A stretch of DNA of 64,000 nt from Heligmosomoides polygyrus polygyrus (lineage: Eukaryota; Nematoda; Chromadorea; Rhabditida; Heligmosomidae), in the NCBI GenBank assembly GCA_947396885.1, contig OX377202.1, positions 107,072,198-107,136,197 of the forward strand. Reading direction: 5' to 3'. The translations under genes were made by a program, and so were the position numbers. The notes under the pieces are model-generated. The model saw only the letters and a program-made list of their open reading frames with translations, had not been told where the DNA came from and ran no database searches. This document shows, piece by piece, positions 23,101 to 32,500 of the stretch (position 1 is the first letter of the stretch; every line of letters begins with the position of its first letter).

Positions 23101-25967
23101 TCCACTGAGCGCAACAACAGACTGAGACTACCAAGATTTCGCAGGAGGTATTTATGCCCTCGCTAGACGTGCGGCTTCAGTGTGTCCTACCACGAGGAGT
23201 CACGTGCTTAGGGGTCGTTTAGAGCGCCGTGTGACGACGCGAAACCCACATCCACCACATATCGCGAGGTGTTCATACCTGTTCTGCAGCGAACACCTTA
23301 TCGCACGCAATTATCAGCATCGCCACGCGATGAAAATATCGCTCATGTCAAGCAGCGATGAAGTCATAGCGTGGCGATGCAATTCTTTCTCTCATCACCT
23401 ATCTTACATCATATATCTATCCATGCGTGAACCTGGTCTACGACATGTATGAAGTCATTTTTTTTTCAGGAATCTTCAGAGGAGAACGAGGAACACAGAA
23501 AACCGGCAATAACTGTTATTTCTGGTAAGTTTTTTCAAGGCTTTCTACTATCTCGGTTTAGAAGTTATCTAATTGGTACTAAGATTGTTCAACGCAGATA
23601 TAGTCTGGGGAGGGAGGTGGGGTCACAATCAGAGATTGGCGGAATTTCTGTTTTCGTTTTTCTGGTTTTCTGGCCTTTTTGGGCGATTTTTTCTGTTTTC
23701 TGGGAAAATGGACAAAAAATGGGTCAAAAATTTGTGTGTGCTCGAGATTGTTCATGGTCGTTTACACTCACATGAACGCGGTTTCCATGTTGCCCCCGCT
23801 GACGGAGAGGATAACGCAGGACTAGGCAACGTAATGAACTGATTATAGTTTTTTTGATTTTTAGTTCTTTAGCGAATTCACGATCTAGTTTCATATTTCG
23901 TTGTAGTGTTAGAACTTCCAAATGTGAAACTCGAGTAGGACAATTTCGTGAGAGAAGTGGTTATTACAACTTGAGATGCTACTTGATAGTCAAAAAGAAT
24001 ACAAAGCCAAATTATAAAAGTCGAGAAATGTTCTATGAAGGAAACTCAGCAGCAGTTACATAATCAATTAAACAAACAAATCGGCAGAATTCATGAGTGT
24101 ATGGCACAATTGCTACACGAGCAAATATAAAAACGCCACATGCTTGCAATTTAAAATACTCTAGAAACATTGGAATCAAACTCATAATTCTATAATACTT
24201 TTTGGATTCCTTTTATTGGATTTTCATGATATAATTTTGTTCGCAACTACATTTTCTGTTTTCTGACCCATTTTTTGTCCATTTTTCCAGAAAACAGAAA
24301 AAAATCACCCAAGATGGCCGGAAAACAGAAAACAGAAAGCAGAAATTCCGCCCATGCCTGATTGTTACCCCACCTCCCCTCCGGACCCTATTTGCGTCGA
24401 ACAATCTTAGTACCAATTAGATAATTTCTAAACCGTAGAAAACCTTGAAAAAACTTACCAGAAATAACAGTCATTGACGGTTTTCCGTGTTCCCTTGATC
24501 TCCTTAGAAGATTCCTGGAATTAAAAAATTACGTTATAGAAGTAGTAGACCGGGTTCACGTTCGGATACATGCATCATGCTGGATATAGGTAGAGAGAGA
24601 AAGAATTGCATACCACGCGATGACTTTATCGGTGGTTGAAATGAGGCGATATCTTCATCGCCTGGCGATGATGATATCGCCGACGATAAGTTGTTCGCTG
24701 CAGAACAGGTATGAACACCTCGCGACGGGGCGACGCTACGTCGCTCGATCGATATGTAAGATTATCACTACGTAGCGTCGCGCTGCGATGATGATATGAA
24801 CGGCCCCTTACATTTGAATATCCTACAGGGAACTACGTACAATAGGGAATACCGTACACCATAATAGCAATGAATGGATCCCGTCGTCCTGAACAGTAAA
24901 CCTCATGTCTTCTAGTCCTAATAGGTACTCGAATGGGCACCCAAGCAGCACTCCTAGTTGAGGGGGAGGGGTGAAGTAAGCATGAATGAAACTGAAGACT
25001 GAAGCAAAACTTGGAAAGGTTCGAGCGAACTCTTCCTATCGCCACAGTCAAGCAGTTGATGCGCCGTCGTTTGGTCAGAGGATGCGTAAGGACATGAGTA
25101 ACAGCACGAGAGGGAATGACGACGCGAAAGCTTTAGTGAATTTATGGAAGCATTGTGTTTTTAGGAGTCGAGATGTGAAGTCGATGATCGAAAAAAATCA
25201 CCCAAACTTCGCCCAGGGGGTTTAGGGTGCTGATCATGAATATGACATCCATTTTTGAAATTTCGGCCCATAATGGTAGGTTACAATGGGTACGGATGAC
25301 TAAGGCTACAAATATCATAATCTCCGGTTTCATCCAAATTTTGTCCCAGGGGTTATCTGGGGTGGTGATCACGAATCTCACATCTATTTTTTGTATTACG
25401 CTGGAGTACGGTAGGAACGGGTGACTAAGGTCATGGCCACCGATTTTGCCCAAACTTTGGCCCAGGGGATTATCTGCGTTTTCGTATTATGCTGGAGTAC
25501 GGTAGGAACGGGTGACTAAAGTCATGGTCCCGTAACCTAACGTACTCCAACATAGTACGAAAAACAGACTTCAGATTCGTGATCAGCACCCCATATAATC
25601 CCCTGGGCGAAGTTTTGACGAAATTTGCTTTTGAAGTCAAAGGAGGGCTTGCCTGTTGTAGAACGCCAGTGTAGCTGTGGTCAGTGGTGCGGGTGTTGGA
25701 CGAGCCGGTACCTTCATTGCAATCGATCAAGTCTGTAGCCGACTTTTCAAAGGGCTCGAAGTCACAGTAAGTGCCTTTTTTACAAAAAGCTCGCCTTGAT
25801 CCTTTCGCAACCTGCCTGAGAGGTTCGATGAGTTACAGGTAAAAGATGTAGGATTGGAAATTCGAAAACAACGGGCGTATGCGATCTCAAACGAGTTACA
25901 GTACTTCTTTATTTATTCGACAGTACTCGACTACATTCGAGTGAGCTTATACGATATGGCGTTTTAA
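14165..25967 (+). CDS. Nematode protein tyrosine phosphatase with Cys-to-Ser P-loop (predicted pseudophosphatase)
   Basis: Nine exons join in phase: 14165-14218, 14274-14379, 14530-14633, 16529-16624, 21974-22048, 22381-22509, 22752-22922, 25662-25766, 25839-25967. The sum is 969 bp, or 322 codons plus TAA. Residues count from the first listed exon; an upstream exon with the start codon is missing (10604-10702 is a candidate). PTP landmarks in order: DRNRFP (NRY-like loop, about 84), TYIHASRV, LTQGP and DFWRM (exon 5), IVMLC, LPDGCSNS, intact WPD (221-223), P-loop VSGAGVGRAG, and LQYFFIY near the end. Active PTPs have HC(X5)R. Here His is Val and the catalytic Cys is Ser253 (25683-25685), while Arg259 stays. 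The Tyr of the NRY loop is Phe and one Q-loop Gln is Ser. I infer a cytosolic phosphotyrosine-binding or scaffolding protein without hydrolytic activity. EGG-4/EGG-5 of C. elegans are known examples of such PTP-like proteins. Confidence 0.88.
15416..15579. mobile_element. GC-rich MITE, second copy
   Basis: Inverted ends are TAAGGCCTGAGTTATACTCC and GTAGTATAAGAGGCCTAA, with CCGCGGGAGCATCCGCGG arms. It is closely similar to 7920-8086. Its boundary TAA is shared with the neighbouring elements on both sides. Confidence 0.85.
15577..15717. mobile_element. MITE of the GTTTATACTTGCGCCGC family
   Basis: The ends TAAGCCTTGGTTTATACTTG and CAAGTATAAAATAAGGCTAA are inverted, and GCGCCGC arms pair. The centre contains ATAGATATCGATTTTTCGCG. 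Family members lie at 25971, 29237 and 41260. Confidence 0.85.
16303..16432. mobile_element. MITE of the GGGATCGTTTAGTGTGC family with TTA duplication
   Basis: TTA then GGGGTCGTTTAGTGTGCGCG at the left pairs with CGCGCACACTAAACGATCCC then TTA at the right. It lies about 95 bp upstream of PTP exon 4, inside the intron. Confidence 0.85.
16900..17990. other. PTP intron sequence, no coding motif recognised
   Basis: GC-rich, structured DNA (for example around 17650-17950) with no recognisable domain. A TATA-like run TATATATATTTATTAC lies at 17961. It could be a decayed retroelement end; I cannot assign it. Confidence 0.3.
18488..18843 (+). pseudogene. LINE ORF1 C-terminal remnant
   Basis: The frame encodes RYNRNYPRLIKVVLPASVF followed by a helical, charged stretch (KAEREGLRKEREARRN). 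This resembles the RRM-like C-terminal part of nematode CR1-type ORF1 proteins. It ends with a stop just after the start of the overlapping endonuclease frame. The N-terminal part (about 18130-18480) is less clear. Confidence 0.5.
18802..19956 (+). pseudogene. LINE apurinic-like endonuclease domain (ORF2 N-terminus)
   Basis: Motifs of the endonuclease/exonuclease/phosphatase fold occur in order: LLANVRSISKNK, VALTETWLDG, VVVGDFNMPDINW and SSDHSSIQF. This places the protein in the CR1/Jockey group and not RTE. The frame breaks near 19956 and continues in the next frame (19884-20255), so the protein is not intact. Confidence 0.85.
20403..21296 (+). pseudogene. LINE reverse transcriptase domain (ORF2 C-terminus)
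   Basis: RT blocks are clear: QHGFQKGKSTTTAML, YLDFCKAFDRVPH, RRGVPQGGVLSPILFN and the catalytic FADDFKIYKK. The preceding NNYRPISI block is in another frame at about 20370. The frame ends with TAG at 21294-21296, although homology-like sequence (NSFTRKLMIRSMGF) continues beyond. An inverted piece of this region follows. Confidence 0.88.
21405..21565 (-). repeat. Inverted duplicate of the LINE RT segment
   Basis: This stretch is the reverse complement of about 20490-20640 (the QHGFQKGKS to AFDRV coding region), with small changes. It makes a hairpin arm at the 3' side of the LINE. Because the segment is duplicated, simple twin priming does not explain it. Confidence 0.8.
22618..22750. repeat. 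Dispersed repeat abutting the acceptor of PTP exon 7
   Basis: GCATCATAGGTGGATCTAAAAG ... AAAAAAGAAATAAAAACATC resembles segments at 12165-12200 and 13557-13640. It runs up to the CTGTTTAG acceptor used by the exon at 22752, so part of the splice signal may be repeat-derived. Confidence 0.45.
23208..24810. mobile_element. 1.6-kb Harbinger-like palindromic element carrying an exon-like segment
   Basis: TTA GGGGTCGTTTAGAGCG on the left and a diverged inverted end ATATGAACGGCCCC TTA on the right flank long inverted arms (about 23208-23800 and 24240-24810) around a ~450-bp centre. Shared arm blocks include GTTCATACCTGTTCTGCAGC and AAACCGGCAATAACTGTTAT. Both arms keep an AG...GT-bounded segment (23471-23525 plus; about 24463-24518 minus). 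It lies in the PTP intron 22923-25661. Confidence 0.8.
23471..23525 (+). other. Exon-like segment in the left arm of the palindrome
   Basis: A T-rich tract ending in CAG precedes 55 bases (ESSEENEEHRKPAITVIS plus one base) and a GTAAGT donor follows. The right-arm copy has the same acceptor and donor but is one base longer, so its frame differs. It may be captured exon sequence, or a decoy exon for the PTP transcript. Confidence 0.4.
25200..25620. repeat. GTAGG/GATTCGTG dispersed palindromic repeat, PTP intron copy
   Basis: Several blocks of GATCACGAATCTCACATC, ACGCTGGAGTACGGTAGG and CCCAGGGG(A)TTATCTG occur in alternating orientation. They match 1230-1540, 3020-3260 and 4300-4700. The block ends about 40 bp before PTP exon 8. 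Confidence 0.6.
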
Positions 25968-25970
25968 CGC

Positions 25971-26098
25971 TTAGCCCTGGTTTATACTTGTGCCGGCACC
26001 ATAACCGGAATAGATATCGATCGGCGGCGCCAAAAATCGATATGTATTGCGATCATGGCGCCGCGCCGCGTGGCGGCCCAGGTATAAGCTAGGGGTCA
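25971..26098. mobile_element. MITE starting 3 bp after the PTP stop codon
   Basis: TTAGCCCTGGTTTATACTTG at the left and GCCCAGGTATAAGCTAGGG at the right are inverted, with GGCGCC arms and ATAGATATCGATC in the centre. It belongs to the 15577/29237/41260 family. Its position means the PTP 3' UTR would be largely MITE sequence. Confidence 0.8.
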
Positions 26099-26546
26099 GT
26101 GGCCGTCGTCAGGCTTCAATTTGGTTAATTTGAACACATTTAAGGCGAAAATTCCAAAGTATCACAACGTCGTGTCGAAATTCTATAACGAATTGAGCCA
26201 GGCAATATAACATGGCATAGATACATATATTTAATTGAATAAAGATTGACAATTCTTGGCAAGACTGTTGCGGAGCGCAGCGACATGGCTGTTGTGGTGT
26301 GGTAGTCGTGCCGCCAACGTGTCTGACGCATCTGACCATCGTACGTTTGTCTGCCCGTGTATCGTCGCAAAATCAATGGCCGCTGGACGTGCTTTATGAC
26401 AAGCAATCAATACGATCGGCTAGAACCTTCGCCTAGTGGATATCGATCGATAATAGGGTCTTTATCTGCGGCTAACCGATGCGATTGAGAAAAAAGAACG
26501 ACAGATTTATTACATTTATTAATATTAAACTGTGATCGCTAGGAAA

Positions 26547-29500
26547 TCAAGTGCACTTGAAGAAGTCGGACACAGCTTCGAGCTGCAGCACCTGTTTTGT
26601 GGGCATATCGTAGTCGGACACCTGAAAATATTGCTACACACCTGGTAAAGTAAGCGAATATCGAGAAATACGGTAAGTTGTTGAGTGCATGGCGCTGTCC
26701 ATGGCTAGCACTCATTCGACGTTTTTATTTCGAATGCATAGCGTGATCTAAGGCTCTCTTTATACTTCTGACGCTGATGGCGTGTGCAAGTTGATCGGTC
26801 ACGTCGCTCGATCAATTTGGTCACCATACGTCGCTCGGCCTTGGAGTATAAAAGTTGCCTAATGGTGTTCATAGTCCGCGACAGCAGCGTCGAAATCGAT
26901 TGAGTCACCCGTCGCGTGAAGCATGCTAATCAATAAATGCCAAGCAGTCGCTCGCCAAAAATCGATATCTATCCTTTAACTGGGCGAGTTCTCGCTGCTG
27001 TCGCGGACTATAAACAGACCGTTAGGTGGGATCAATACTTCGTTCGCTCGGCGACGCATCTTGGTGAGAGCGATCAATATCGATTTAGCTGCCCAAAGCA
27101 TCGATATTGGTAGCTTTCTTATTACCACGGACAAGGCGTCTGTTTACGAAAGTGTAGATACTGCCTTAACGTGTTTGGAGCGTGCATGCTCAAACGCATC
27201 AGATATCGATTGGCTGTTGAGTGCAATGGTTTAGTATTGATCGATTTAATAAGGGCGCCAATCTGCCGTACTATGAACACAGCGGAGCATTTCTCCCGTT
27301 TCCACACTGGATACACTTGTAATACACAACTTGATCAGAATACTGTGTTTTCTGAGCAAGAAGCTCTGTAAATGTCGCTGTCTGTTTGTTCACACGTATG
27401 TCCGCTTAAAATTAGTGGCCGATACACCGGCTTCATTGAATAATAAATTGACCGATGTATAACTTTCGATGGCCGCGAACTGAGTCATTAGACAGACTCC
27501 CTTGGGAGATGAATAGAGGAGTTGTTCTGTCCGTTTGTCCGTGCGTGCATCCGCTCAAAAATAACGGCAGACATGCCGGCTGCGCAGGATTTACAAGGAG
27601 TCAATTGTCGCATAACTCTAGATGGATGCGAGTATAACTGCCACTGGAGAGCTTCCTCAGGAGATCTATTAGAAGAATTTTCTGTCCGTTTGTCCATACG
27701 CCAGTCAGCTCAAAATTAATGGCCGATAGATGGGTTTCACTCGATATGCATACATAATCGACCAATGACCGTTCGCTTGCTGCGAAATGAGCCATTGGAT
27801 GAACTTTCCTTGGAGATGCATGAAAGAGTTGATATGTCCGTTTGTCCGTGCATGCATCCGCTCAAAAATTATGGCCGATACGGCGGCTGCATAGGATTTA
27901 CAAGGAGTCAACTGTCGCAAAACTCCAGATGGAGCGAATATGACTACCGCTAAACGGGTTCCCTGGGAGAAATATAAAAGAGTTGTACTGTCCATTTGTC
28001 CTGACGTGAGTCAGCTCAAAATTATTGGCCGATGAATTGTCTTCATTTGATATTCATACAGAATCGACCAATGACCTTTCGCTTGCTGCGAAATGAGCAA
28101 TTTGAAGGGGCTTCCTTGGGAGGTGAATAAAGGAGCTGTTCTGTCCCTTTGTTCGTGCGTGTATCCGCTCAAAACTGATGGCCGATACGGCGGCTGCATA
28201 GGGTTTGCAAGGAGTCAACTGTCGCAAAACTCTAGATGGAGCGAATATGACTACCGCTAAACGGGTTTCCTCAAAAGATGTACTAGAAGAAATCCATGTC
28301 CGTTTGTCCATACGAGAGTCCGCTCAAAATTATGTAGGTACGGGCTGCATAGTGTATACACACGGAATCAAACGTTGTATATTCCTAGATGGATGTGAAT
28401 ACGACAACAGCTGAAAGGGTTTCTCAAACAAATGTACTATTGAAAGAAATTTCTGTCCGCTTGTCCATGCGTGAGTCCGCTCAAAATTAAACACCGATGG
28501 ATGGGCTCCACAGCATGTGCATGTAGGATGACAGTATATATTCTCGGTGGAGCAGGATTTGATGGCCACTAGTCGTGGCTTTTCAAACAATTTCGGCGAT
28601 GTCGATCGGTATTGATTTATAAGTCGATGCTGGAAAGAACCAGCATCGATTTACCGATTAATACCGATAAGTATCGCCGATTTTTGTATAGAACTGCCCA
28701 TTTCACGTGGCATTCACGCACTGCACTACCTGGAAGCTAAAATTCGTATAAAACACCTCCATTAGGGTTGCGCCATGCTCTCAATACTTTTTGTGAAACC
28801 TACAGAATAGGAGGTCCAGGCGCTACTTCCTTCTTTGGCAGCAAATGTAATATCTTACAGTAGTTACCGTAACCACATACCGTATTCTCGTCGAACATCC
28901 AGTACGCCTCGACGCTTCGTATGTCCTTCGGTACGCCTGATCTGAGGTCATCGGGCAGATTCGGGAAGTATCGCGTCTTGTCGTTTAGGAACGATGGTGC
29001 GTTTTCGTGAACGTTGTAGGTGGCGAACACATTTCCCTGTAAGCAGTGGCAGAATGGAGACGTTGCGAAAATACTGGCCAATATTCAGCATGTTCGCCAA
29101 ATTATCAGCAGCTTGGAAATTGAAAAATCTTGGGGTTAAGCCGTAGCACAGAAACAGACTAGGCGCATCAATTTGTAGAGGAGCTCTAATGAAGAAAAAC
29201 GGCACTAGTCGCTAATGTGGCCTGCATGGGGACGCGCAAGCCCTAGTTTATACTTGCGCCGCAACGAAGCGCGGCACTACGATCGCCATAGATATCGATT
29301 TTTCGCGCCGCCTGGTCGATATCTATCCCGACCATCGTCCCGCGGTGCGCAGCGGCGCAAGTATAAACTAAGGCTAAGGCCAATAAGGCCGTATCGAATG
29401 GGCGTGCCACCCAGACAGAGTGTGTACGGTCGATGCCCTGATTGGCTGGCGCTGGTGTGGTTGTTGTTCTGATTGGTTATCATCGTCTGGCGCCTCCCCT

Positions 29501-32500
29501 CCCTATGTAGGCCATATTAACGACCAGTACAGCAAAATCTTACCGAGAGAAGAATAACGCTTCCATTATTCAACGGGAATGCTGCTTGCGGATAGAACAA
29601 CACACGACCATGTAGCTCTCTAGGAAATCCCGGCGCTTCACTGCAAGATCAAAAATTCATTGAAAAAATCAAAAATGCGATCAAATTAAGGCACATAAAC
29701 CAGAGTAAGCAGTATAGTGCTGGAAAAACTGTTCGACTAATGAATCCATGGATTCTACAAGAAAAATGGTGCGGAAGGACGTACAGGAAGGTGACACCGT
29801 CGTACTCGTAACCATAGATCGCTCGTTCGGCGAACAACAGAACGAGATTATCGGAGCTGACGGTGGCGTTCACGAATCCTGGTCCCCGTGGGAATACCTG
29901 TAAGGAAAATAGATCCATGAATAGGCTATCAAGAAGGCCGGGAGATCGTGCTTCCTTTCCTCGAAACCCGGAGAACACTAGTGGTCTCGAGGAGTTTAGG
30001 CGAAGACGCTGTGATACATGTCGTTAATGTGGCCTACATGGGGAGGGAGAACGCACCAGACCTCTCAGTTTGAATTGTCTGGACATGATGCCACCCAGAA
30101 AGAGCGTGTATGTACGCTTGGCACCCCTACTGGTTGGCGGATGTTCGGTCGGTGCTCTTATTGGTTGGGTTTGGCTGAAGCGTCTGCACATCCCCGTGCA
30201 GGCCACATTCACGACTTATACCGCTAATTCTAACACTAACATCACATACTACAGTCGAATATGGGGCTTTACGTAATGGATCTTCTAGTTAGTGTCTAGA
30301 TGCTAAACGTCGCGTTTCAAGGGCTTCTACGCTTCCACGTAGAAGTAGAATGCGTGGCGCAACTCAAGGCGGAAACGTCGGTCATTATCTCTTGCCAGGA
30401 AAGATCTATAATATCGATAGATGACAGGTGATTTGCCGATATTTTTCGAATCCAGCGGCCACCCGCCATTGATCGATAGTATAGATTTTTCTTGGTGAGA
30501 GATACTGACCGACGTTTCCGCCTTGAGTTGTGCCAGGCATTCTGCTTCTATGGCATGTCGTGGAAACTCTTGAAAACGAACGTTTAGCATTTACGCACCA
30601 GATAGCAGGTCCTTTATGTAAAGTGCCTTCGACTATGAAATGAATAGTTCGTCTAGCTTTATCCAAAGAAATCGATCGATATCGATTAGTTGATCGATAT
30701 TGCTCGTTTTCTAATAAGGCAGTCCAGCAGTGGTTTGATGGGTATTAACTGCTGGTTGGGCCCATTTCTGTCGTGATGCACGTCCAGCGACCATTAATTT
30801 GAAGCGGACATAAGGATAAACGGACAACTGGAAGAAGGCTGTATCGTAGGATGCTTTAAATAGCCAAGTTATCATCTCAGATTTCAGTGGAAGCAACTCA
30901 CATCCTGAATTTTTCGACCGTCATCGATGAACTTCCTGTCGCGAACATGGTACACCTTGTCGTTGCGGAAGACCACCCATTCGGATTGTGTGACTTAAAG
31001 AAGAGCATTTGAGAGCTTCCGAATTTCCCTCATCAAGTACTTCAGAATCAGCAGGAGGCTCCTCCAGTGATGATGGCCCGACAAGAAATTCCACGCTGAA
31101 CTCACCATAAGTCACAGAGTCGATCTCCTTCGGGCATTTCCGAAGAGCGGCTAGATCGGCTGTTAGGCCGCTATCGTTTGTGGAAGGAAGACCTGCAAAG
31201 AAGATCTTGTGAGACAGTCTCCCGATGAGAGCAGGATAATGCTCTTCGGGTCCTTCGAGGAAGAAGGACCCATTGGGCTACTCTGGCACGCGGGAGGGAT
31301 GGATGCGAGAGGCACTGCTGGGCCCACTTGAGGGATTTCCAGATTCGGAAACCATTAAATTGTCAAAGGTTGAAAATCATTAATCGAAAGTGCTAATCTG
31401 TCCGTCTGCCCGTTCGTCCGCGCGAAATTAATGGCCGCTAGGGGGGTTGGCTAAATGACGATGTCAAACCGCCAGCTGACCCATTAATATTGGTCAACAC
31501 GTGTGTTGACGGCCATTTTTCGGCTTTTTCAGTGAAGAAACAATATCGATCAGTCAATCGATATCGATCCACATTATCCGTTTCTGTCTGACAGGGAGTG
31601 GAGCGAAGTGTTCATTTTCTCGTTGGGGTCACGCCATGCATTTCACTTTTATTTACATCGGGAGACTTCACCTTAGATATTTGAACCGTTCTACAATACA
31701 GAAAGGAGCTAATTCTATCCGTCTGCCTGTCCGTCCTCGCGAAATTAATGGCCGCTGGAGAGGGTTGGTGGCTTTACTTTAGAAATTGGAAGCCTTCTAA
31801 GTTATAGAAGCGAGTTAAACGCGAAATTAATAGCCGCTGAAGAGCTAAATGGCGATGTCAGGCCGTCAGCCGGCCCATTAATATTGATCAGCACGTATGC
31901 TGACAGCCATTGGACGTCTTCTTCTCAGAGAAGGAACAATATCGATCAAGCAATCGATATAGATCCACATCATCCATTCCTTCTGACAGGGGGTGGAGCG
32001 AAGTGATCATCGTTCTCGTTTGAGTTGCGTCATGCATTTCACTTTTATTTACATTGGGAGACTTTAAAAATTTGAAGCATTCTACAATACAGAAAAGTGT
32101 TAATTCGTCCGTCTGGCCGTCCGTCGTCGCGAAATTAATGGCCGCTGGAGAGGCATTACTAGGTGGTGGTTGCATCAACGAAGCCATTAAGTAGACCAGC
32201 GCATGCTGCGGCTATTAACAAAGATCGACGTGAATTTATCACTTCGAGGAATGCGCCACGCATTACAATTCTGGGAGATATCATGGAGGCAATTTGATGG
32301 AGTTAATTATTCGCGAAGTCACCGATCAGGTCAAGGATCCCAGCCTCAGAGCCTCGATATTCAACGCCTCTGTACTGCCTGCGATGTGTTACGCGACGGA
32401 AACCTGGCCCGACAACAAGACAATCGCCAGAGCAATGCCAACCACGCATCGTGCACTGGAGAGATGTCTTCTGAGGACAAGCCTTCGTCAGCAATGGCAA

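Noticed and set aside
23449..23775. 108-codon frame with Phe/Trp-rich sequence
   Set aside because: It runs through a splice-like donor at 23526 and into low-complexity TTTTCTG repeats of the palindrome arm; not a gene.
27377..28545. CRISPR array
   Set aside because: Monomers are ~153 bp with no short-repeat/unique-spacer pattern, and the window is eukaryotic.
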